Shown: positions 12,089-23,914 of the stretch, piece after piece | Layout: every line of letters starts with the position of its first letter | Position numbering within the stretch: the stretch's first letter is position 1 | Source: Cordia subcordata | Taxonomy: Eukaryota > Streptophyta > Magnoliopsida > Boraginales > Cordiaceae | NCBI GenBank assembly: GCA_028554755.1 | Contig: JAPTOF010000025.1 | Location: 4,451,501 to 4,515,500 of the forward strand | Direction of reading: 5' to 3' | DNA: 64,000 bases | The notes under the pieces: model-generated | What the model saw: only the letters and a program-made list of their open reading frames with translations | Told to the model about the DNA's origin: nothing | Database searches by the model: none | Translations under genes and position numbers: made by a program

Positions 12089-12328
12089 CATATATGCTAA
12101 AACAAATCTACTCTAAACTATAAATACGACCTAAGCAGTAATTCTACTACTAATATACTATAATACACAATACATTACTGCTAATCTAATACTACGTATT
12201 GCAACTAGCATATATGGTAAAACAAATCTACTCTAAACTATAAATACAACCTAAGTACTAATTCTACTATTAATATACTATAATACACTATACATTACTA
12301 CTAATCTAATACTGCGCATTGCTACTAG
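12089..12328. repeat. Two-copy 120-bp tandem repeat
   Basis: CATATATG(C/G)TAAAACAAAT begins copies at 12089 and 12209. They align end to end without visible indels and with about ten substitutions by eye. AT-rich, no coding content. Confidence 0.9.
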
Positions 12329-12419
12329 TATTATACTATTAGGATTACTTTATTACTGTAACACTAACGTATATCTATGCTAAACTATCAAGGCTTAACA
12401 AAAGAAAGAGTTCAAATAG

Positions 12420-13700
12420 TCTAAAGACAAGCGATGCACATTCAAGTTTACCAAGCACATAACACTATCGTCAAAGCATTCAAGCACACTCTTAGACATG
12501 CAATTCAATCTTCAATCATGCATGCAATGTTTAAAAGTTTATTTGAACACATCACATGCATATGCCAAAGCACTAAAGGAGTATTCATGCACTTGAGCTC
12601 ATTAAACAAACATATATCTTCATTGAATGCACTAAATGGCTAAAAGATGCACTCAAGAACCATAATTGCCTATCAAAATGCATGCAAAAAGTCATAAAAT
12701 AATCATGCAGTCTAAGATATATCAACTTCCGCAAACATTCTCCTTGCTTGTCCTCAAGCAAGCCTAAAACCAAACCTTATCCACATGCTCTTTAAGGAGT
12801 TGCTCATCAAATTGACTTGCTATCCTTTCAACTCTAAAGGAATATGAGGGGTCATTCCTCTTGCACAAAGGTTCTCTAAGTTCTTTGTGGTTCCTCCCTT
12901 TAATCACAAGGGATCTCACCTTTTTTGGGAACCTCACAAGCATTTTTAAGCCATCACACTGCTTAGGATTCTAACTCACGTACCTGGGATGTTGATACCT
13001 CATACACTATCAACTAACATGGCCTCTCAACATGCATTTAGCTCAAAAGTACAACAAAAACAAAAAGGTATAATCACAGTGTCTCACAAGAGACATAAAA
13101 AGTCTTATTCACAATGAAAGATGAAAGAAACTCTGTTCTTAGTAGTTAGGGCCCCCGTGTAGCGATTTTGCAACCAGTATGTCCTAGCCACTTAAGGCTT
13201 AGGCTACTAGGGAAAGAAACCCGCTCCCTCATACTAACTCGGGTTTTACCAACATGTCAAACGAAAGAACAAAAGAACTATACATGTGTCAAATAGACAT
13301 TGTGTCGCTTGACACTTATTCACATATTTCTCTTTTCTTTTCTTCTTTTTCTTCTATTTCTTTTGCATGTTGGCTTCTTATTTTTCATTCTTTCTTTTTT
13401 TAGATTTTTCATCTTTTCACTTTTTTCTTTCTTCTTTTTCTCAATAGAAAATAAGGAATAAAAAAGGGCAACAACTGGGTAAGGCACACCAAAAAACCAA
13501 TACAGGAAGGGACACTCATACCAAGAACCCTCTAAAAATACCACTTTCAACCAAGTTATGGGCCAACCGCAAGCAAAGTTCTTAAAGAAGTTCACTCCCC
13601 ATAGTTCTGTCAAAGATTGTGCCAAAAATATCTAAGTTCACCTTTCACTCAATTCATTCTCGTCAATACAAGCTCATTATCTCCATTCAACTAAGTTAAT
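12420..13700 (-). mobile_element. Athila/Tat-type gypsy non-coding remnant
   Basis: On the minus strand this reads through a long untranslated region that contains GCTTGAGGACAAGCAAGG (12745-12762), a motif I associate with the 3' untranslated part of Athila/Tat/Ogre gypsy elements. The surrounding polypyrimidine and polypurine stretches (13320-13450) fit. No pol domain or LTR border could be set. The minus-strand frame at 13320-13625 is a low-complexity Lys/Arg-rich artefact. Confidence 0.5.
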
Positions 13701-14199
13701 TACAACAACCAATGTCTCAACCAAAATGGAGATAAACTGTAATATTTTAACTTTAATGTTCAACTAATTTGTAAGTCTTTTTTTTTTAAGTTTTAAATCA
13801 AAATCATAACATTCAACTAAATTGTTAGTCTAAATTTCGAGTTCTACATTAAAATTGCTCGTGCAAAAAAAGAGCTCATTCATTGAATGAGAAAGATCAT
13901 TTTTAAAAGAGAAATTAAAACAGTACCATTTTGGTTATAATTCTTTTATTAATTAGCCCAATATTTTTTTTTTGTAATTTTACTTAAGCTAAATTAATTC
14001 CATAAATTAAGGAATTTGCACTAAATTGAAAAGCATAAAATAAATAATATTAATTACATTAAATAAATATAAAATAAATTAGAAAAAAACTTAAAAAAAA
14101 GTCAAAAGAGAGGAGATATTTGTTGCTTGCCCAGGGCTTTGGGAGAAAAATAAAAGAAAAAGCATTATGAAAACCGTCATAACATAATACCAAAGCTTG
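13701..14199. other. AT-rich spacer, nothing recognised
   Basis: Low-complexity A/T runs between the gypsy remnant and the 2-kb duplication. No coding or structural signal seen. Confidence 0.4.
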
Positions 14200-17100
14200 G
14201 GTTACATGTTATAGATATAATGCTCTTAGTTAGGTTAGGAGTAGAGGTATTCTTTCTCTCCAAACCTCTAAAAAAAAATTTCCCTTCCCATTTGTCCTCT
14301 CCGGTTGCAACTTTCTGTCGATGGAATAGCTTTTGATATGAGATTTGTATGCATAGGTGCATTGCCAATAGATTTTGAAAGTTTAGTTTGTGATCACAAT
14401 TTAATTTTTTGACGCATCAATGGTAAATTGAGTTATGCGTATATCGATTAACAAATTGAGTTGTGCTTTGGATTAAATTATTCGGTCTCTGTTATAGACG
14501 GCAATATATATATTGATTAACCAATTGGATTATTTGTGAATTTAATGAAATGAGTTCCATAAATGTGAAATTGACATTTGACATTGGATTAAACTGTTCG
14601 ATTGTGCCATTCGATCTCCATTAGATGTCCATTGTTACTGTTGTTTATCGAGAAGATTACCTTTGTTAAACGCTCAATGTACTGATTTTTTATTCTCCAT
14701 TGCATGTTGATGATGTCTATCGATGAATAACATGATGATTGGTCAACTAAGCCTTATAGTTTTGATAATAGTATTTGATTTTTCTTGTTTGCAATTTTTT
14801 TCACCCAGTATGCAGTTATGTATGATTGATAGCAATTTTTTTCTCCCGGTTCAACATCAAGGCCGCTGTGGTATGCATAATTATGACTATTACAACTTAG
14901 TATATGTAACGAGACATATTCTTCTTAGTTCATAATGGTCTTCTTATACTTGCTTCCAGCAAGTTGCTTAGCTTTTGTAGCTTTGGACTGCACTGCTGCA
15001 AGCTCATCTAATACTGATTGGAAAGGCCCTGGTTGCCCTCCCAGCTCAACACATTATTGATGTAATGCCTATAGTTTTCAACGATGCACAACGTCCAAAT
15101 TTTGAGAAATACTTTTAGGGCTATTATTGCTCGAGCCCAAACCATGTTTTTGAGTTCTTGAAAACACATGGTGTTATGACCAAAGAGATTACGTGTATAT
15201 TGAGCGAAGGAACAAAGTTCTACATATTCCTGATACTTAATTTTTAAGTCAGTAAATCTTACAGTAGTTATAATGAGTTTTTTCAGTAATTATACTAATT
15301 TTCACTACCACATTTTTGCTCTCTTGCAATACTTGAAAACTATTGCAGGAAAGGTGTAAACTGTTGTAAATAATTTTATGCAATAGTTTTTTAATCATTG
15401 CATAAAGTCAGTGTTGCAAATACTATATTATAAGGCTTTTTTTGCAGATCAAATGTAATAGTTAAAAACCATTGCAACAAATGCTTTTTGCAATAGTTTT
15501 TTCAAAAAACTAAATATGTTAATTTTCTAATTTGCAACAGTTTTAAACGGTTATTACAATAGCTTTTCATACTTCCAGCAACACTTTTTGCTAACTCTTG
15601 CAATGGTTTTGGATTATATAAGCAACATTTTTTATATATTCTTGTGATGGTTTTGAATAGTTTTGCAATATTTTTTTAATTATATTTTGTGATCATTATA
15701 CCAAATATTGCAACAATTTTAATGAATATAAATAATATTTTCCAAAAGTATTAGCAACATTTTTCATTTTGTGATAATTTTTACAGACTATTGTAATGAT
15801 TTTTTAAATTACAAGCAATGGTTTTTTATTTTCTTGCAATAGTTCTATTAAGTTATTGCAATGATTTTAAAAATTTATGCAACGATTTCGAAATACTATT
15901 GTAATGATTTTCAAAACTACAAGTAATGGTTTTTTTATTGCAACGTTTTGACAATTTACTAGAATGGTGTTAAAAGTTTATACAACAGTTTTGAAAAACA
16001 ATTGCAATAATTTTTTAAAACTATAAGCAATATTTTTTCTTATTTTTTTGCAACGATTTTGATAAGTTCTTGCAATAATTTTATGCAACAGTTTTGATAA
16101 ATAGTTGCAATGGTTTTTTTAATTTTCTTACTACGATTTTGACAAGTTATTGTAATGGTTCTAAAAGTTTATGCAACAGTTTTGATGAACTATTACAATA
16201 GTTTCCAAAACTACTAACAATATTTTTTTATTTTTTTGCAATGTTCCCACTAAACCTATAAAAAGAAATTTTTTCCCTCCCATCTGTCTCCTTTGGTTGC
16301 GACTTTCTGGCGATGAAACATCTTTTTGATATGAGATTTGAATGCATAAGTGCATTGCCAATAGACTTTGAAAGTTTACTTTGTGATCACAATTTAATTT
16401 TTTGACGCATCAATGGTAAATTGAGTTATGTGTATATCGATTAACAAATTGAGTTGTGCTTTGATTAAACTATTCGGTCTCTGTAATAGACAGCAATGTA
16501 TATATCGATTAACAAATTGGATTATTTGTGAATTTAATGAAATGAGTGCCATAAATGTGAAATTGACATTTGACATTGGATTAAACTGTTCGATTGTGCT
16601 ATTCGATTTTCATTAGATGTCCATTGTTACTGTTGTTTATCGAGAAGATTACCTTTGTTAAACACTCAATGTTGATTGATTTTTGATTCTCCATTGCATG
16701 TTAATGATGTCTTTTGATGAATAACGTGATGATTGGTTAACTAAGCCTTATAGTTTTGATAATTATATCTGATTTTTCTTGTTTATAATTTTTTCCCCTA
16801 GTATGCAGCTCTGCATGATTAATAGCAAATTTTTTCTCTCGGTTCAATAGCAGGGCCCTGTGGTATGCATAATTACGACTATTACAACTTAGTGCATGTT
16901 ATGAGATATATTCTTCTTAGTTAATAATGGTCTTCTTTATACTTGCTTCCAGTAAGTTGCTTAGCTTTTGCAGCTTTGGACTGCACTGCTGCAAGCTCAT
17001 CTAATACTCATCGGGAGGGCCCCAGTTGCCCTCTCGACTCAGTACATCATTGATGTAATACCCATAGTTTTCAACGATACACAGCGTCCAAATTTTTAGA

Positions 17101-17245
17101 AAGACTTTTGGAGCAGTTATTACTCAAGTTTAAACCATGTTTTTGAGTTCTTGAAAAGACATGGTGTTTGTGACCAAGGAGATTACACTTATATTGAGCG
17201 AAGGAACAAAGTTCAATATATTCTTGACACTGAATTTGTAAGTCA

Positions 17246-17320
17246 GTAAATCTTACAATAGTTATAATGAGTAAATCTTACAATAGTTATAATGAGTAAA
17301 TCTTACAATAGTTATAATGA
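17246..17320. repeat. 25-bp unit repeated three times
   Basis: Three successive copies of a 25-bp unit (GTAAATCTTACAAT...) start at 17246, 17271 and 17296. The sister copy of the large duplication has only one (near 15248), so this expansion postdates the 2-kb duplication. Confidence 0.9.
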
Positions 17321-17349
17321 GTTTTTTAGTAATTATACTAATTTTCACT

Positions 17350-18310
17350 ACCACATTTTCGCTCTCTTGCAATACTTGAAAACTCTTGTAGGAAAAGTAT
17401 AAACCATTGCAAATGATTTTATGCAAGAGTTTTTTAGCCATTGTGTACAGTCAATGTTGCAAATGTGATATAATAAGGTTTTTTTGCAAATCAAATGCAA
17501 TAGTTAAAAACCATTACAACATATACTTTTTGCAACAGTTTTCTCAAAAAACTAAATGATGTTAGTTTTCTAATTTGCAACAGTTTTAAAGAGTTATTGC
17601 AACAGTTTTTCATACTTTCAGCGACACTTTTTATTAACTCTTGCAATAGTTTCAGATTATATAAGCAACATTTTTTATATATTGTTGTGACAGTTTTGAA
17701 TAGTTTTGCAACTTTTTTTATTATTTTTTGTGACAATTATACTAGATATTGCAAAAATTTTAATAAAGATAAATAATATTTTCCAAAAGTATTAGCAATA
17801 GTTTTCACACTTTTTATAACAATTTTGACAAACTATTGTAATGGTTTTTTAAATTACAAGCAATGATTTTTTATTTTCTTGCAACAATTTTGTTAAGTTA
17901 ATACAATAGTTTTAAAAGTTTATGCTATGATCTTGATATATTATTGCAATGTTTTTCAAAACTACAAGCAATGGTTTTTTTTATTTTCTTGCAATGACTT
18001 TGACAATTTACTACAATGGTTTTAAAAGTTTATACAACAGTTTTGATAAACAATTGCAATAGTTTTTAAAACTATAAGCAATAGTTTTTTATTTTCTTGT
18101 AATGATTTTGACAAGTTATTGCAATGATTTTAAAAGTTTATGCAACAGTTTTGATAAACAATTACAATGGTTTTTATATTTTCTTGCAACGATTTTGACA
18201 AGTTATTGCAATGGTTCTAAAAGTTTATGCAACAGTTTTGATAAACTATTGCAATGATTTTGACAAGTTATTGCAATGGTTTTAAAAATTTATGCAATGG
18301 TTTTTCTTAC
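17350..18310. repeat. CACTA subterminal minisatellite
   Basis: An irregular array of roughly 30-60-bp units alternating GCAATGGTTTTAAAAGTTTA, TGCAACAGTTTTGATAAAC and TTGACAAGTTATTGCAA. The related array in copy 1 is 15310-16240. Many units have near-complementary partners (AAACTATTGCAA versus TTGCAATAGTTT), so single strands could fold back. Confidence 0.75.
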
Positions 18311-19036
18311 TTTTATGGCAATCTATGTTAAATATTATAATCTTATTTATAATAGTAGTCTTCAATAACTAAAAATTTGAAATCAATAAACTCTAAATAA
18401 AATATAATAACACGCCCGCAATTTAAAATCTAAAATTAATAAACTCAAAGTACTATGAATTTCATCGTAATGCTTTCTAGTAAGAAAATGAACAAGTCTA
18501 CAATCAAAACTTCTTATTTTTCCTTGTCTAATATAAAGAAACATTATAACTTTAACTCATGTAACAATCCAATTAAGCATTTTTATAGTCTCAACATCAC
18601 TCATAATTCTAGCATCTTATTCTTCTTCTGAATTTCCATCAAAAGTACTATCATCTAGATTTGAAGTTTGAACCTGCACACGAATAAGAAAGAGCAAATG
18701 ATAATCCAATTAACAGTCAATAAAAGTTGTACTAGTCCAAATCAACTTATTCTTGTACTAAGGTTCATCTGTAAACAACATAGCATCAGAGTAAATTTTA
18801 AAAATGTCAAGATATGTCATAATTGTAGTCTTACAAACAGTTTTTGGATTCTTAAGGGACTTCACGGTTAGGAGATTATATTTTCCCAATAAATCAATAT
18901 TAAATGACAATCTCGTAGATGCATTTGAATGATAAAAGGATAGTCCATCATTGATGTTGTAAATTCATAATAGCTCTTATCCATCATGACACGACCATTT
19001 TATTGAACATTTTTATTGTCCTATCATCCCATGGAT

Positions 19037-19640
19037 CTAAAAGAGTTTTAAAAAGATACATATCTCATGGAAATTCAGCTCATGTGTGAATATGTCATCC
19101 TTGTTACCAGAAGTTTGACTCAATAATGGTGCAAGAATATCTGCATCAATAACCAAATTATAATTCCTTTCCTTGAGATTCATCATAACTGCATGAACTT
19201 CATTTGCCACATGATTAACATGTGCATCCATTTTTCTCTTCATATCTTCCTTCATACTTTATACTTGTTCCTAGTGAGCTTCTTCCATATCCTTAATTAG
19301 AAGTTGTTTCTTTAAGGAAGATAAAGTCACTTCTGGTCTATAAGTACGGACTCGACCAGCTTTCTCATTGCCAAAAGCCGTAGTAAAAACATCTTCAAAT
19401 TTTGCTGAGGGTCTTTGGAAAGCTCCTCAAGTTGGGACTATTTAATTTATGAATTCAATCACATTAATTAGAAGAACATTTGAAAATAATTCACCTTGTA
19501 TAGTAACTGAGTAAATCATTTTAGTTCTTGCAATCATGTTGTTTGTCACTTCATCAGAGTTTTTCTCTTTTTTGTTTCTACGAGTTTCTATGAATATTTG
19601 TACTTGAATCGGCTCCTTATGATCTTCAGACTTCTTTTTC
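19037..19640 (-). pseudogene. CACTA transposase-associated protein remnant (Ptta/En/Spm-like)
   Basis: Minus-strand reading near 19380 gives AFGNEKAGRVRTYRPEVT, then a Lys/Glu-rich helix (LKKQLLIKDMEEAH) and MKEDMKRKMDAHVNHVANEV. Upstream (19560-19640) it gives KSEDHKEPIQVQIFIETRRN. This order (parasegment ending in KTHKR-like residues, then FG..K.GRVR, then a coiled coil) is the C-terminal pattern of plant En/Spm-type proteins. Stops interrupt it (for example just before MKEDMKRK). Confidence 0.6.
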
Positions 19641-19660
19641 TATTGCATTATAAAAGCATA

Positions 19661-21304
19661 GTTAAATCAATATGCAAAATATAAGTTAGAATTAATGATA
19701 CAATGAAAATTGATATATTAATATAATCTAAAATAGAAAAAAAAAGAGAAAATGGAAAACATTAAAACTAAAATGCAAGTCGTCGTTAGTGACAGAGACG
19801 ATTTAGATGACTATTATTATATCAATTGAACAAAGTATTTAATAGCTCATTATCCTTTGTTGAGTCATTCCAGCAGATTATATTGAAAATTTTGTCATAT
19901 TCACAAAATTCACCCCATTATCAATTTTTCTCCATGATCACCCCATTATCAGTTTTTCTCCATGATGTGGCTCTATTAGAAATCAAGTTTGGATAATTAA
20001 AAAATAAAAAAAAGGTTCAATTTAATTAATTTGCAAACCATATCGTACTAACTGTTGACTAAATCAAATCCGTAGAGTATTTTTTTCGTAGTATTTTCTT
20101 CTCTCTCCTATTACTTATAGTTGAGAATCTCAACCCAAATATGTACTTTTTAAAGAAATTACGCAACAGAATTTGCTATTACGCATGTCAACAAAAGTGC
20201 CGACTAGCTTGCCAACTATGGGATTTTGTTTCCTTTGGGGATGTATATTTTCAATAGAGGAAACAAGAAAACTTTTGAGGATGATACAAGGAAAGTTTTT
20301 CTTCTAAGATAATTAACAAACAATCTTAACGCTATTTTTTTTTTTCTTTTTTGTGTGTGAGTTTCAAGCCTGTTACAAGAACTAATGAGCAACCACCAAC
20401 CATTGGATAGCAAAATATAAAGTTGTTGGGACTTTAACTTTGGATTGGATTGTAAATGTCCCTTCAATTAAGTAGGCCTGATGTTAAAGTCATTGGATGA
20501 TGAAGTCACTGATTTAACCTTTATTCTTCTACCCAGAATCAAAGGAAAAATTACTTCTAAAGAGGTTGGTATACTAACTAGGTCCTAGTTAAAAATGTTT
20601 ATATTTTAAGAATCTCCAATGGAGAAATGCACACTTCTTGTGGCCTTTCTAACTGGTAATCATTAATCATAACCACTGCTTACATCTGAGGAAAGTATGC
20701 ATCACAAATAGAAGCTAATAAAAAAGATACTTTTTACAATCGGATAGAGAGACATCATAATCCTTCTGGGGAAAACTAAAAACTATTTGCTGAGGTAAAA
20801 AAAAAGAATATCAAATCTCTATCAAGATAACTGAAAAATTAAAATCAAATGTCAATCAACCTAAACAAGGGTAATGAAAGGCCAATAGAAATTGCTTGTT
20901 TTCTGAGGCTTCCTTATATGTTCTACCCGTATATATTATAATATAATCATAGTCAACTCATATTTGGACTAGTTTCATTTTATATAAATTGAGAGTACTA
21001 GAATAAATTTGACTTGATTTTTTCTTTTGATTTCCAAAATAATTCTCATTAAGACATGAGTTCAATTGTCATTATGAGTGCAAAGCTAAAACATGTCATT
21101 AAAAGATAGGACCATCTTGTCACCTAAGCCTCACTTTGATCTCGCAGCAAAGCTATATTATCTTCGATTCTTTGTAGACATCTATTAGTCTAAGCTCCTT
21201 TTCAACCTAAATCACCTTACAAACAAACGAATCACTTGATAATAGAATTATTAGCTCATTTAAAAGTTGGGAAACTCTTTTATCAATCAAACTAATGTCA
21301 TTTT
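19661..21304. other. Non-coding AT-rich DNA
   Basis: No gene recognised on either strand. A GTTAGTGACAGAGACG motif near 19791 resembles CACTA subterminal sequence and may belong to the element on the left. Confidence 0.4.
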
Positions 21305-21500
21305 GCCTAAAAATTTATAGTTTTTGAACAAAAATTCATAGGTCAAGAGCAAAAATTTTTACCCATGAACTTTGAAGTTTTGGAACAAAAATTCATAGGT
21401 CAAGAATGAAAATTCATAGGTAAAAGTGTTCATTCTTAACCTATAAATTTTTGTTTTTGACCTACAAATTTTTGTTCAGAAACTACAAATTTTCTAGTCT
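21305..21500. repeat. Imperfect inverted repeat (hairpin), about 190 bp
   Basis: The left arm, with AGTTTTTGAACAAAAATTCA (from 21319), is matched in reverse complement by the right arm, TTTTTGTTCAGAAACTACAAA near 21470-21490 written on the plus strand. Internal units AAAATTCATAGGTCAAGA recur. It resembles a small fold-back element; no target duplication was identified. Confidence 0.65.
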
Positions 21501-22600
21501 AACTAATATCAATTCGACGGATGGAAGACTAATCCCAAATTTAAGGTTATAGAAAGAACTTAATAATATTTATTTATTGTGTTTAACACGCCTTCTCACA
21601 TACATGTATGAATTCTTTTTTAATTTTTTTACATGGATAGATTTGATGTTTTTTTTAAATGGGTGATAGTAAAACTTGAACTTATGATCTATATTTAATA
21701 CATGATAGAATTACCACAAACATAACAATCCGGAAAAAGAAACAACATAAGAATGTCTTTATTGATTTTGACACGATTCATACATAGCTCTAGTTTCCAT
21801 ATAAAATTAATACACTTTTTATTTTATCATCATTCGCATTTGTATTCGCATTTGCAATATTTATGTTTACCTTGTATAAAATTAATACACTTATTTTTGA
21901 ATATATTAATTTAGTAATAAGAATAAATATATTAATAAATAATAAAAGAAATGGATAATATATTATTCATGCATTATTTATTAATTATTGCTATAATTAT
22001 TAATATTGTTGTTGTTGTTGTTATTGTTGTTGTTACTATTTATTACTATAGGTTATGATTGTTATATTATTATTTCCATTATTGTCATTGATAAAAGAAA
22101 AAATTATAAAATAATAAGTAGTATTAGTAGTAATAATAATAGTTCATTATTATTTGTGTTATTAGTGTTGTTAAAATCATTATTATTTATAAACAGTATT
22201 TAAGATGATTTTTATCATTACCATTCCTATTGTTGTATACATCTTTTTTCCTTAAGATGATAAGACATATACAATAATAAATGGGCAATCCGGTCATTTT
22301 ATACAAGTCATTGGAATCAATATATCCATTCATATTTTCATTCTCAAAACATATGCATGGTGCAATGTCCCACATTGGTTGTGGAAAATATTTGAGTAGC
22401 TTATAAGTAGGTGTTGTGAATATAATTGATAACTCGGATTTATCATTTGTGTCAATCGATTAGAGGCCCAAATAATTACCTATTATGCCTATGATGCCAA
22501 TCTTGCTCTCTTGTGAAATTTGTGTTCAAGATAATTATATACAATTAGTGAAGGATAGCAATAAATGAGATAAACTTACAAGAGAGAAAGTTTTAATACT
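21501..22600. other. Non-coding DNA with TTG/TTA microsatellite
   Basis: A (TTG)n/(ATT)n tract at about 21990-22200 explains the Leu-rich open frame there. GTCCCACATTGGTTGTGG near 22367 is a motif seen at the ends of many plant repeats. No gene seen. Confidence 0.5.
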
Positions 22601-23914
22601 AATAGATTGCATAGAGAGTTTGGATCAAGTTGTGTTCGTAGTTGGGAAGTGAAAGATGTATTTATAATGTCAAAAAGTGATTTTTCCAACGATCAATTTC
22701 GAAAAGCACATAAAGGGGTTACCGATTGGCTGAGCTGGTCCACCCCTAACTTAATTGGTACTTCCAGTGAGCCATATATGCTAGCTGGTTGACACTATCA
22801 GTCAACCACTAGGTTCAGCTGGCAAGGGAAAATAGCATTCTGTTTATGTCAGTTGACTGGCAACTGTCTCAGCCGGTAGCTACAGATAAAAGGCTGAAAA
22901 AGCTATACCTACTTTTACAAAAAGTAACTTTTTCTACCTAAAGCAAACAAAAGCACGTTTTCTATAGTTGGTAGCTCAAGATAGCAGCTTGCACTATAAA
23001 ATCATGTCAATTAAATGCTAAACCAACCAAGCATGTAACGCATTGAATGCCAAGTTCAAACTCTTACTCAATTATAGATATTTTCAGATTTTGGGTTTGA
23101 AAAGGCTTATGCATGCAAATTTATCATCCCATAGGTTTTGTAAATTGTCCAAAGACACTCAAATACCAATAGTGCAAAGCTATAAACAAGATAAGTGCAC
23201 TTCTAGTATAGAATTTATGAAGATATAAGCATTATACACACACGTGCACATAATCATATTTCTAATGCAAGTAATGTTAAGCATGCTCAAAGGTCTATAT
23301 AGCATAGCTATGTATTAAAAACACTCACTGCAAAATTTGAACACACACACACATATATACACACATATAAATTATCAAGAGATATTTAACTAAAGTTTGC
23401 AAAGACAACTTTTGGTTAAGTTCCAAACTCATGAAAATCTGCAGAGAACAAATGAGATGAATGCAATAGAGTTGAGAGTAATTGAGTAATTTAATCATGC
23501 AATAAGTTAAGGAGAAAAGATGATCTTATTAAAGAACCATGCAAGAATCAGTGCGTGCACGATATACCAATGAATATATTAAGCTCATAAGACCACATAT
23601 GTATTAAGATCAATTTAACAAGACTAAGAAAAAAAAAACTATACTAATCTTCAAGCAATCTTCATAGCTCCTCAATCCTCAATTTTGATCCATGCTTCAA
23701 TCTCAATTCTTCATTTTGCTCAAGTGGCTAATTTTCAAAAGATATTCAAAATAATTCAAACTAGCAACTGGTTATATAATATACAATTATTGTATCATCA
23801 AAACGAGATAAAATAACAATATGTTCAACAATATTATTGTGACAATAAAATTATTGTCACTAAAAGCAAAAAATAGTGACCATTATGAATGTTACTTATT
23901 AATTTTTTTTACTA
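22601..23914. other. Non-coding, possible diverged LTR with paired motifs
   Basis: Near 22780-22880 there are motif pairs such as AGCTGGTTGACACTATCAG, AGTCAACCACT and CAGTTGACTGGCAACTG. Their style resembles the CCGGTCGACCGG palindromes of the Copia-3 LTR, but I could not align the two. A (CA)n tract lies at 23341-23367. Confidence 0.3.

Larger units (their letters stand above)
14200..18310. repeat. About 2-kb tandem duplication spanning a CACTA element end
   Basis: Copy 1 is about 14200-16240 and copy 2 about 16241-18310. Matching landmarks: ATATGAGATTTG at 14336 and 16328; GACGCATCAATGG at 14411 and 16403; CACTACCACATTTT at 15303 and 17347. The offset grows from 1992 to 2044 bp, so the copies differ by indels. 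Each copy holds about 1.1 kb of ordinary sequence followed by the start of a repeat-rich CACTA subterminal region. The exact ends of the duplication are not resolved. Confidence 0.85.
15303..19660 (-). mobile_element. CACTA (En/Spm-like) transposon remnant
   Basis: The left end is inferred from the CACTAC start at 15303 (and its duplicate at 17347). Each is followed by about 1 kb packed with short direct and inverted TTGCAATGGTTTT / TTGCAACAGTTTT motifs, typical of CACTA subterminal repeats. A transposase-region remnant on the minus strand lies to the right (19037-19640), so the CACTA 3' end is on the left. The right terminus was not found; CACTA-like GTTAGTG motifs occur near 19792 and 25115. 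Confidence 0.6.

Noticed and set aside
13320..13625. Minus-strand frame of 101 codons with a Lys/Arg-rich tail
   Set aside because: It runs through a T/C-rich low-complexity tract within gypsy-like non-coding sequence; no domain.
20216..20467. Minus-strand frame of 83 codons
   Set aside because: No recognisable motif, AT-rich surroundings, no splice or homology support.
22006..22203. Leu-rich plus-strand frame
   Set aside because: Produced by a TTG/TTA microsatellite.
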